A program made the position numbers and the translations under genes. The notes below the pieces were generated by a model. That model did not search any database and was not told the origin of the DNA. It saw nothing but the letters and a program-made list of their open reading frames with translations. DNA of 7,634 nt from Alphaproteobacteria bacterium (lineage in GTDB: Bacteria; Pseudomonadota; Alphaproteobacteria; Micavibrionales; UBA1664), in the NCBI GenBank assembly GCA_018969935.1, contig JAGWXJ010000091.1, positions 1 to 7,634 on the forward strand, written 5' to 3'. Below, one piece after another: positions 1-7,488 of this stretch; position 1 is the stretch's first letter; each line of letters starts with the position of its first letter.

Positions 1-411
1 GTTTTTGACAACGACATTCGGCGCATCATCGATGCAGAGGCTGAGCTGGGCGCCATCCGGGCTTTCCGACAGAATGAAAGGGTAACGGCGGGCATAAGCG
101 GGGATATACGTATTCTCCTTCCAGCCGCCTTCATCGGTCACGAAGAGGTTTTCGTTGTCGCGGACACCTACGACTGCCACCGGTGTTGCCACGGCATCAC
201 GGGCGAATGCGATAGGGTAGAAATGCGCGATTTGAGGGAATTCAACCAAGTTGATGGGCAGCGCGTTGGCCGTGCCAGCGAAGGCAAAATTCATTTGCTT
301 GTTAAGGCCCCAGTTGGCGTGTGTCGCCGCTTCAAGCAGCGTCGGCTTGTTGTAAAAGAGGGGCATGGGGGCAGCGCCTTGGGCGGGTTTATTCTGTTTC
401 GTGGCGGTCAT
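1..411 (-). CDS. SapC family protein, N-terminal part (cut by window edge)
   Basis: Reading the minus strand from the ATG at 411 gives 137 codons, open to the window edge, so the C-terminal part is missing. The protein matches what I know of the SapC family (named after a Campylobacter surface-layer locus). Key segments are YPIAFARD (65-72), PVAVVGVRDNENLFV (77-91), and YIPAYARRYPFIL (102-114) followed by LCIDD (125-129). This family is unrelated to the SapC permease of the Sap peptide transporter, and its biochemical role is not well established. No N-terminal signal peptide is visible; the start is polar (MTATKQNKPAQ). A Shine-Dalgarno-like AAGGAA lies at 418-423, 6 nt before the ATG, and supports this start. 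A second Met at residue 16 is a weaker alternative. The gene is divergent from cysQ across a 68-nt gap. Family assignment is fairly secure; function is open. Confidence 0.85.
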   Translation of the reverse strand, partial: MTATKQNKPAQGAAPMPLFYNKPTLLEAATHANWGLNKQMNFAFAGTANALPINLVEFPQIAHFYPIAFARDAVATPVAVVGVRDNENLFVTDEGGWKENTYIPAYARRYPFILSESPDGAQLSLCIDDAPNVVVKN

Positions 412-479
412 GGCTGTTTCCTTGCTTGTCGTTATGCGAAAAATAGGCGAAAAATGGGTGATAGGAAAGGCTTTCCTTT
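412..479. promoter_or_regulatory. Divergent intergenic region between the SapC-family gene and cysQ
   Basis: These 68 nt must hold the 5' signals of both divergent genes. They contain both Shine-Dalgarno sites (AAGGAA read on minus at 418-423; AGGAAAGG on plus at 463-470). They also hold a 9-nt direct repeat, GCGAAAAAT, at 436-444 and 447-455 (11-nt period), and a palindrome at 463-477. I see no convincing -35/-10 pair on either strand. The role as a control region is inferred from position. Confidence 0.5.
463..477. repeat. Palindrome overlapping the cysQ ribosome binding site
   Basis: AGGAAAG (463-469), one central G (470) and CTTTCCT (471-477) form a perfect inverted repeat ending 2 nt before the cysQ ATG. 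As RNA it could fold as AGGAAA/UUUCCU with a GGC loop, burying the Shine-Dalgarno sequence. The repeat is directly visible; any regulatory role is inference. Confidence 0.4.
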
Positions 480-1262
480 ATGGACATTCAGGCGTTATTA
501 CCGCCCCTCTTTGAAGCCGCCCACAAGGCGGCCGTGCTGGTTGAAGCTGATTCCGCCCGTCCCAAGGTTGTAACACACAAGGCAGACGGATCCCCCGCAA
601 CGCCAACCGATGCAGCCGCCGAGCGTATCATCGTCGAGGCCATCCGCGCACAGTGCGCCATACCCATTGTGGCCGAGGAGGAATTCGAGGCCGGCCTTAC
701 CCCTAAAATTGACCCTGATGGCGCTTTCTTCCTTGTCGATGCGCTGGACGGCACACGCGACTTCATACGCGGCGGGCAGGATTTCACAGTGAATATCGCT
801 CTGGTCGATCGCCGCGTGCCCGTGCTTGGTATTATCATTGCCCCGGCGCTGCACCTGATGTGGCATGCCATTGCGGGGCAAGGCGCCTTCCGCAACAGCG
901 AGGAGCGTATTTCGGTCAGGACGGCGGAAATGGGCGGCATACGCCTTTTGGGCGGCAAAAAAGCCGCCATGCCAGAAGTGCTGGAACCATTTGTAGGTGC
1001 GCATACCGTATCGGGCCGCGAACAGCGTTCAAGCTCGCTCAAATTCTGTCTATTGGCCGAGGGGCAGGCCGATTTGTACCCGCGGGTGGGCGAAACCTGC
1101 GAGTGGGATACGGCAGCCGGTGATATCATTTTGCGCGAGGCTGGCGGGACTGTGCTGGACATCGAAACCGGCAAGCCCATTGTTTACGGCAAGCAGGACC
1201 AGCGGTTCATCAACCGCGGTTTTATTGCGGGCAACCGTAATACCTTTTTGCCGCGGATATAA
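480..1262 (+). CDS. cysQ: 3'(2'),5'-bisphosphate nucleotidase CysQ
   Basis: A 260-aa inositol-monophosphatase-superfamily enzyme of normal CysQ length. CysQ hydrolyses adenosine 3',5'-bisphosphate (PAP) to AMP and phosphate, clearing the by-product of PAPS use in sulfur assimilation. It is typically Mg-dependent and Li-sensitive. All expected motifs are present: SPATPTD (38-44) in the position of the family's S-P-x-T-x-x-D segment; AEEE (65-68), metal-binding acidic residues; DALDGTRDF (87-95), the hallmark metal-binding DPxDGT motif, here with Ala for Pro; SSLKFC (185-190); and CEWDTAAGD (207-215), the second signature with the metal-binding Asp210. The ATG at 480 has AGGAAAGG at 463-470, 9 nt upstream. 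The next gene is convergent and its stop codon directly abuts this one, so there is no room for a private terminator. The nearest alternative is another family member such as inositol monophosphatase (SuhB), but the motif context fits CysQ better. Confidence 0.92.
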   Translation: MDIQALLPPLFEAAHKAAVLVEADSARPKVVTHKADGSPATPTDAAAERIIVEAIRAQCAIPIVAEEEFEAGLTPKIDPDGAFFLVDALDGTRDFIRGGQDFTVNIALVDRRVPVLGIIIAPALHLMWHAIAGQGAFRNSEERISVRTAEMGGIRLLGGKKAAMPEVLEPFVGAHTVSGREQRSSSLKFCLLAEGQADLYPRVGETCEWDTAAGDIILREAGGTVLDIETGKPIVYGKQDQRFINRGFIAGNRNTFLPRI

Positions 1263-3245
<1,983 letters not shown>

Positions 3246-3408
3246 GGTCATATCCATATAAATTATGGCCAAAACATTAAGCTGCGGCGCAATACGGGCA
3301 AGCGGTTTTGATATTGCATTGCAGCAATTCGGTATTTAGCTTGCCAAAGGGCGGGGCTAAGCCTAGATTGACCCCGCAAAGGAACCGATTATCCGAGGGA
3401 TTCGCACC
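3246..3408. promoter_or_regulatory. Divergent control region between aacS and guaB
   Basis: This gap of about 163 nt lies between divergent starts, so it should hold both promoters. On plus, TTGATA (3308-3313) and TATTTA (3333-3338) resemble -35 and -10 boxes but are 19 nt apart, which is long; this is only a candidate guaB promoter. Inside that spacer is ATTGCAGCAAT (3318-3328), a palindrome with a one-base centre, preceded by another ATTGC at 3313-3317. Further on, GCGGGG (3351-3356) can pair with CCCCGC (3372-3377) in the guaB leader. The guaB ribosome binding site GAGGGA is at 3395-3400, 8 nt before its ATG. I recognise no purine riboswitch here. Confidence 0.4.
3351..3377 (+). repeat. 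Possible hairpin in the guaB leader
   Basis: GCGGGG (3351-3356) and CCCCGC (3372-3377) are exact reverse complements around a 15-nt loop, which itself holds CTA/TAG at 3357-3359 and 3364-3366. No U-run follows on the plus strand, so it does not read as an intrinsic terminator. It may be a leader structure or chance. Confidence 0.3.
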
Positions 3409-4902
3409 ATGACCTTTGCATCAAAAAGCCCTGCCAGAAAAGAAATCCGTGAAGCGCTGACATTCGATGATGTGCTGCTTGTACCTGCTGCATCCGAAGT
3501 CCAGCCACTCGATACGGATATCAAGACGAAACTTACCAAGGATATCGCCCTCAACATCCCGCTTTTATCGGCGGCCATGGATACTGTGACCGAAAGCACT
3601 ATGGCGATTGCCATGGCGCAGGCGGGGGGTATGGGCATCGTCCACCGCAACCTGACCCCCGGGCAGCAGGTGGAAGAAGTACGCAAGGTCAAACGCTATG
3701 AAAGCGGGATGGTGGTGAACCCCATTACCATCGGGCCTGACGCCACGCTGTCGGAAGCGCTGGATATCATGAAACGTTTCAGCATTTCGGGCATTCCCGT
3801 CGTCGAACAAAGCCGCAAGCTTGTCGGTATCCTTACAAACCGTGATGTACGCTTTGCCGATAACCCCAACCAGCCCGTACGCGAGCTGATGACCGCTGAA
3901 AATCTGGTTGTTGTACGTAACCGTGTAGACCGTACGGAAGCCAAAAGGCTGCTGCATACCAACCGTATTGAAAAGCTTCTGGTGGTTGATGATGAAAACC
4001 GCTGCATAGGCCTTGTGACGGTAAAAGACATCGAGAAGTCGACCCTTTATCCGAATGCCTGTAAGGACAACCAAGGCCGCCTGCGCGTCGGTGCAGCCGT
4101 GGGCACAGGTGATGGCGGCTATGAACGCGCCATGGCGCTAGCCGATGCCGATGTCGATGTGATTATTGTTGATACGGCACACGGCCATTCCAAGGGTGTG
4201 CTTGATACCGTCACGCGTATCCGCCGCATCCAGTCCAATACCGTACAGGTGATAGCCGGTAACGTTGCCACAGGCGATGCGGCCCGCGCGCTGATTGATG
4301 CGGGGGCGGATGCCGTGAAGGTGGGGATTGGACCCGGCTCCATTTGCACCACGCGGGTTGTTGCCGGTGTAGGCGTGCCCCAGCTGACCGCCATCATGGA
4401 TGTGGCGGAGGCGTGTTACCGCAACAGCATCCCCGTTATTGCCGATGGCGGCATCCGTTACTCGGGCGATCTGGGCAAGGCTGTTGCCGCTGGCGCCGAT
4501 GTCGTGATGCTTGGTTCCATGTTTGCCGGCACAGATGAAGCCCCTGGTGAAGTCGTGCTGTACCAAGGCCGTTCGTACAAGACGTACAGGGGTATGGGTT
4601 CGGTCGGGGCGATGACGCAAGGATCCGCTGACCGTTACTTCCAAGGGCAAGTACGCGAGCAAAACAAACTGGTGCCCGAAGGCATTGAAGGCCGCGTACC
4701 CTACAAAGGGCCCATGGCCAACGTGGTGCACCAGCTTACAGGCGGCCTGCGCGCAGCCATGGGTTATACGGGAAGCAAAACGATTGCCGATATGAAGGCC
4801 AATGCGCAGTTCATCCGCATGACCGGCGCAGGTTACCGTGAAAGCCACGTGCATGATGTGACCATCACACGCGAAGCCCCGAATTACAGGCAAGAAAGCT
4901 AA
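3409..4902 (+). CDS. guaB: Inosine-5'-monophosphate dehydrogenase
   Basis: Catalyses NAD-dependent oxidation of IMP to XMP, the committed step of GMP synthesis, in the cytoplasm. At 497 aa it has normal bacterial length. The barrel begins with ALTFDDVLLVP (16-26), the usual N-terminal signature. Two CBS domains are inserted at about residues 100-215; SGIPVV and GILTNRD (127-146), then LLVVDD and GLVTVKDIEK (190-210), mark them. The NAD/IMP-site segments are VDTAHGHS (254-261), AGNVAT (283-288) and VGIGPGSICTTR (305-316), with catalytic Cys313. IADGGIRYSGD (344-354) binds phosphate, YRGMGSVGAM (393-402) follows, and the mobile flap EGIEGRVPYKG (424-434) carries the Arg429/Tyr432 pair. Everything needed for activity appears intact. 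GAGGGA at 3395-3400 supports the ATG at 3409. guaA, a frequent partner, does not follow; an unrelated yceI-type gene lies 128 nt downstream. Confidence 0.97.
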   Translation: MTFASKSPARKEIREALTFDDVLLVPAASEVQPLDTDIKTKLTKDIALNIPLLSAAMDTVTESTMAIAMAQAGGMGIVHRNLTPGQQVEEVRKVKRYESGMVVNPITIGPDATLSEALDIMKRFSISGIPVVEQSRKLVGILTNRDVRFADNPNQPVRELMTAENLVVVRNRVDRTEAKRLLHTNRIEKLLVVDDENRCIGLVTVKDIEKSTLYPNACKDNQGRLRVGAAVGTGDGGYERAMALADADVDVIIVDTAHGHSKGVLDTVTRIRRIQSNTVQVIAGNVATGDAARALIDAGADAVKVGIGPGSICTTRVVAGVGVPQLTAIMDVAEACYRNSIPVIADGGIRYSGDLGKAVAAGADVVMLGSMFAGTDEAPGEVVLYQGRSYKTYRGMGSVGAMTQGSADRYFQGQVREQNKLVPEGIEGRVPYKGPMANVVHQLTGGLRAAMGYTGSKTIADMKANAQFIRMTGAGYRESHVHDVTITREAPNYRQES

Positions 4903-4923
4903 ACATAATATAGCCCTGATAAC

Positions 4924-4941
4924 GGTATGTAATTCCATACC
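4924..4941. repeat. Inverted repeat downstream of guaB
   Basis: GGTATG (4924-4929) and CATACC (4936-4941) are perfect reverse complements around a 6-nt loop, starting 22 nt after the guaB stop. The downstream sequence TCTTGTCG is not a proper U-run, so an intrinsic terminator is doubtful. It may be a weak terminator, an RNA 3' end stabiliser, or a protein-binding dyad. Confidence 0.3.
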
Positions 4942-4970
4942 TCTTGTCGTGCCGCCCAAAAGACATAGTG

Positions 4971-4987
4971 TTGAGGGATAATCTCAA
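4971..4987. repeat. Inverted repeat upstream of yceI
   Basis: TTGAG (4971-4975) and CTCAA (4983-4987) form a perfect 5-bp dyad with a 7-nt centre, ending 43 nt before the yceI start codon. The size and placement would suit an operator half-site pair, but the arms are short enough to arise by chance. Confidence 0.25.
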
Positions 4988-5030
4988 TATCGTTCAACTC
5001 TAGTCTATTCTCATTCAGGAGCCTCCACAC

Positions 5031-5621
5031 ATGCTGCGCCGCCTTGCCTATACCGTTGCCCTTATGACCGCCTTTGCGATGCCTGCCCATGCCGAGCCGC
5101 AAAAATACAGCTTTGACAAAGTGCATACGCAAATCCAGTTCATGGTGAACCACCTCGGTTTTTCCAACTCGACAGGTAAGTTCCTCAAATTTGACGGCGG
5201 TTTTGTTTTTGATGAAGCAAACCCCGCAGCTACCACGGCCGAACTGACCATCGATACGAATTCCATCAATATGGATGACGCGACATGGGAAGAACACCTG
5301 AAAGACAAAGACTGGTTTAACGTAGCCACCTACCCATCCATGAGCTTCAAGAGCACAAAGGTTGAAGCCACGGGCGATAAAACTGCCAAAATGACGGGTG
5401 ATCTGACCCTCCTTGGCCAAACAAAGCCCGTTACGCTTGATGTAACCCTCAACAACTGCGGAGCCCACCCCATGAGCAGCAAGCCTACCTGCGGTTTCTC
5501 GCTAAGGGGTACGCTCAAGCGCGCCGATTGGGGCATGACCAATGGCATTCCCATGGTTTCGGATGACGTGCAACTGCACATCGAAGTCGAGGCCAGTGCC
5601 GAAAAAGAGATGAACAAGTAA
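5031..5621 (+). CDS. yceI: Secreted YceI family protein
   Basis: A 196-aa precursor with a classic Sec signal peptide: basic MLRR, a hydrophobic core, and a predicted signal peptidase I site AHA|E after residue 21, leaving about 175 aa in the periplasm. The mature part fits the YceI lipocalin-like beta-barrel family. Visible family segments are YSFDKVHTQIQF (26-37), NHLGFSNSTGKF (40-51), KDWFNVATYPSMSF (93-106), and GDLTLLGQTKPVTLDV (123-138). Structures of relatives bind polyisoprenoid or other long lipid chains inside the barrel; the physiological ligand is generally uncertain. Cys143 and Cys154 could form a periplasmic disulfide. AGGAG at 5017-5021 supports the start. Only 11 nt separate its stop from the b561-YceI gene, so the two are probably one operon. 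E. coli likewise pairs yceI with the b561-like yceJ, which supports a shared role in membrane redox or quinone-related work. Confidence 0.92.
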   Translation: MLRRLAYTVALMTAFAMPAHAEPQKYSFDKVHTQIQFMVNHLGFSNSTGKFLKFDGGFVFDEANPAATTAELTIDTNSINMDDATWEEHLKDKDWFNVATYPSMSFKSTKVEATGDKTAKMTGDLTLLGQTKPVTLDVTLNNCGAHPMSSKPTCGFSLRGTLKRADWGMTNGIPMVSDDVQLHIEVEASAEKEMNK

Positions 5622-5632
5622 GCGGGAACGCC

Positions 5633-6757
5633 ATGAAATTCAGAAACACGGTTGAGGCTTATGGGGCTGTATCCAAAACGCTCCATTGGCTTATTGCCCT
5701 CGGGGTTTTGAACCTGCTTATCATGGGGCCGCGGATGGAAGACATCCCCGACAAGGTCGACCGTTTCTGGGTTTACAGTTACCACAAATCGCTTGGAATT
5801 ACGGTGCTTGCACTGATGCTGGTGCGGCTTGTCTGGAAGCTTATGCATTTCGGATTGCCGCACCACAACCCCGCGCACAAACCGTGGGAACAAAAGCTTT
5901 CAGCCCTCATCCACTGGGCTTTTTACGGCCTGTTGATTGCCATGCCGCTTTCGGGCTGGCTTATGACGGGTGCTGCGGGGTCTACCATCAACTGGTTCGG
6001 CTATTTCGCCGTGCCCGCAATTGCCACGCCCGACAAGGACATGATGGCGACGTACAGTGAAATCCATGAAACAATCAGCTATCTTATCTGGGGCGCAATT
6101 GCCCTGCATTTCGGAGGAGCCATGAAACACCTGATCATCGACCGCGATAATACCGTAAAACGCATGCTGCCCGCCCTGTTGTTTGCCCTTTTGCTGCCTT
6201 TTGCAGCGCATGCCGAGGACGCCGTGAAGGAGCCAACCATCTGGACGATGGACCGCGCGCAAAGCAAAATCGGTGTAGAAGCGCAGCAGGAAGGCAGCGC
6301 TTTTGAAGGGCATTTCTCATCGTTTGACGGGGTTATCCGCCTTACGCCCGAAACGCCAGAAAACGGCAATGCGCAAATCACCATCGACCTCAACAGCTTT
6401 GATAGCGGTAATGGCGAGCGTGATACGACCGTCAAGGAAAAGGACTGGTTTGATATTGCAACCAACCCGACATCCACCTATTTCGTGGACAATTTTGAAA
6501 AAGGCGAAGCCCCCGATGAATATGTTGCCCGCGGCCGCCTTGTATTGCGCGGGATTGAAAAGGCCGTGGACCTGCCTTTCAAAATGCTGATAACGGAAAA
6601 CGAGGGTGTACGCACTGCCCATGTAACCGGCCAGACGACCCTGCACCGCCTTGAATTCGGTATCGGTGACGGGCAGTGGGCCGACCCCAAAATGGTGGGG
6701 ACGGACGTTATCGTCAAAGTTGACCTGTTTATGACGGCACCCGTACCGGAAGAGTGA
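5633..6757 (+). CDS. Cytochrome b561 / YceI domain fusion protein
   Basis: A 374-aa two-part protein. Residues about 1-178 are a four-helix cytochrome b561 of the bacterial CybB/YceJ type. His18, His51, His145 and His159 match the spacing of the four haem-ligand histidines of E. coli CybB (33 and 14 residues between members), so it should bind two b haems and exchange electrons with quinol. LIHWAFYGLLIAMPLSGW (92-109) and the C-terminal ALHFGGAMKHLIIDRD (157-172) are also typical. Residues about 178-194 are a new hydrophobic stretch ending AAHA|ED, like a signal peptide with a cleavage site. Residues about 195-374 are a YceI barrel, with KDWFDIATNP (270-279), GRLVLRGIEKAVDLPF (301-316) and EFGIGDGQWAD (341-351). 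The inferred topology puts YceI in the periplasm, tethered or cut free. The whole protein lacks cysteine. GGGA at 5624-5627 precedes the ATG by 5 nt. It most likely works with the upstream YceI protein. b561-YceI fusions are, to my recollection, known in proteobacteria. Confidence 0.9.
   Translation: MKFRNTVEAYGAVSKTLHWLIALGVLNLLIMGPRMEDIPDKVDRFWVYSYHKSLGITVLALMLVRLVWKLMHFGLPHHNPAHKPWEQKLSALIHWAFYGLLIAMPLSGWLMTGAAGSTINWFGYFAVPAIATPDKDMMATYSEIHETISYLIWGAIALHFGGAMKHLIIDRDNTVKRMLPALLFALLLPFAAHAEDAVKEPTIWTMDRAQSKIGVEAQQEGSAFEGHFSSFDGVIRLTPETPENGNAQITIDLNSFDSGNGERDTTVKEKDWFDIATNPTSTYFVDNFEKGEAPDEYVARGRLVLRGIEKAVDLPFKMLITENEGVRTAHVTGQTTLHRLEFGIGDGQWADPKMVGTDVIVKVDLFMTAPVPEE
6113..6124 (+). promoter_or_regulatory. 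Internal Shine-Dalgarno-like site and in-frame ATG within the b561-YceI gene
   Basis: GGAGGAG (6113-6119) lies 2 nt before an in-frame ATG (6122-6124, residue Met164). It is the strongest Shine-Dalgarno-like string I noticed in the window, though the spacing is short unless only GGAGG pairs (4 nt). Starting here would give a 211-aa protein made of a signal-peptide-like segment and the YceI domain. Against this, GGAMKH is also normal b561 C-terminal sequence, so the motif may be a codon coincidence (Gly-Gly-Ala). Confidence 0.3.
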
Positions 6758-6816
6758 ATTATACCCGATAGTTAACCCCTATTCATCCACAGGGCGGTCA
6801 GGTATGATAGGGCTCT
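6758..6816 (+). promoter_or_regulatory. Intergenic region and leader of the GST-like gene
   Basis: This 59-nt gap has no obvious terminator for the upstream gene. TATGAT (6803-6808) resembles a -10 box but has no good -35 partner. If it were used, transcription would start near 6815-6817 and the mRNA would be nearly leaderless. AGGG (6809-6812) is a possible ribosome binding site only 4 nt before the ATG. Confidence 0.3.
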
Positions 6817-6832
6817 ATGCGAACCCTATACC
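6801..6832 (+). repeat. Imperfect hairpin enclosing the GST-like gene start
   Basis: GGTAT (6801-6805) pairs with ATACC (6828-6832), and AGGG (6809-6812) pairs with CCCT (6824-6827). This leaves a 3-nt bulge (GAT) and an 11-nt loop that contains the start codon at 6817. The ribosome binding site would be inside the stem. The pairing is directly visible; its biological use is inferred. Confidence 0.35.
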
Positions 6833-7485
6833 ATTTGTGGCTTCACCCTTTCTCGCGCAAGGTCCGTGTGACTTTGGCGGAAAAGGGCCTTGAATTCCAA
6901 CTGAAGCTGGAAAAAATCTGGGAGCGCAGGACCGAGTTTCTGGCCATCAACCCCGCTGGCGACGTGCCGGTAATGGTGGAGGAGGACGGGACCGTCCTTT
7001 CCAATTCCAACGTGATTTGCGAATACCTTGAGGAAGTGTACGACCACACTTCCCTTTTGGGTAATGACGCGCTTCAACGCGCCGAAACACGCCGCCTGAT
7101 CGGCTGGTTTGATGTGAAATTCAACCGCGAGGTAACCGAAAACCTTGTAGGCGAAAAAATCATGAAGCGCTTTCTGAAGCTGGGGGAGCCGCACGGCCCT
7201 TCCATACGCGCAGGGCATGCGAATATCCATTACCATCTCGATTATATTTCATTTTTGATGGAGCGCAGGCGCTGGCTTGCGGGGGACCGTTTTTCGCTGG
7301 CCGATATATGCGCGGCTAGCCATTTATCGGCTATCGACTACATCGGTGATGTACCGTGGGACGAGCACCCAGGTGCCAAGGCGTGGTACGCGCGCATGAA
7401 AGCCCGCCCGAGTTTCCGCCCCTTGCTTGACGACATGGTGCCCGGTTTTGCGCCTGTGCCGCATTATTCCAAAATAGAGTTTTAA
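6817..7485 (+). CDS. Glutathione S-transferase family protein
   Basis: A 222-aa cytosolic GST-fold protein of standard length. The N-terminal thioredoxin-like domain (about 1-78) starts LYHLWLHPFSRKVRVTLAEK (4-23), in which Ser13 is a candidate for the glutathione-activating residue. It continues with NPAGDVPVM (45-53), carrying the conserved cis-Pro51, then LSNSNVICEYLEE (61-73), where Asn63/Ser64 occupy the usual Glu/Asp-Ser glutathione-contact positions. The helical C-terminal domain has WLAGDRFSLADICAASHL (153-170) with the structural Asp163, and HPGAKAWYARMKARPSFRPLL (184-204). The fold is clear, but the substrate cannot be told: it may conjugate glutathione, reduce a disulfide, or have another role. 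The gene ends 3 nt before an SDR-like gene, so the two are probably co-transcribed. The start is set by N-terminal homology, because the ribosome binding site is weak. Confidence 0.88.
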   Translation: MRTLYHLWLHPFSRKVRVTLAEKGLEFQLKLEKIWERRTEFLAINPAGDVPVMVEEDGTVLSNSNVICEYLEEVYDHTSLLGNDALQRAETRRLIGWFDVKFNREVTENLVGEKIMKRFLKLGEPHGPSIRAGHANIHYHLDYISFLMERRRWLAGDRFSLADICAASHLSAIDYIGDVPWDEHPGAKAWYARMKARPSFRPLLDDMVPGFAPVPHYSKIEF

Positions 7486-7488
7486 TTC

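Larger units (their letters stand above)
4903..5030 (+). promoter_or_regulatory. Intergenic region guaB to yceI, probable yceI leader
   Basis: This 128-nt gap is AT-richer than its neighbours. It holds GGTATG-N6-CATACC (4924-4941) and TTGAG-N7-CTCAA (4971-4987). The yceI ribosome binding site AGGAG is at 5017-5021, 9 nt before the ATG. No consensus -35/-10 pair is evident. It should contain the 3' end of guaB transcription and the start of the yceI unit, but this follows from layout rather than from clear motifs. Confidence 0.4.

Noticed and set aside
223..573. A 116-codon plus-strand open frame across the SapC-family gene and the start of cysQ
   Set aside because: It overlaps two well-supported genes in other frames, and its Arg/Gly-rich translation resembles no known protein.
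4924..4945. A rho-independent terminator for guaB
   Set aside because: The stem is only 6 bp with mixed AT/GC pairs, and the following TCTTGTCG is not a U-run.
4138..4959. A 273-codon open frame on the minus strand, antisense to guaB
   Set aside because: It lies mainly over the catalytic core of guaB, and its translation is His/Gly/Ala-rich with no recognised domain. It is best explained as a codon-bias shadow.
5633..6757. The b561-YceI fusion as a sequencing artefact joining two genes
   Set aside because: The frame is continuous with no stop or shift, and both halves carry intact motifs. Related fusions are, to my recollection, known, so a real fusion is the simpler reading.
6803..6808. 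TATGAT as a firm -10 promoter box for the GST-like gene
   Set aside because: No acceptable -35 hexamer sits 16-18 nt upstream, and its use would leave almost no leader. It is kept only as a possibility.
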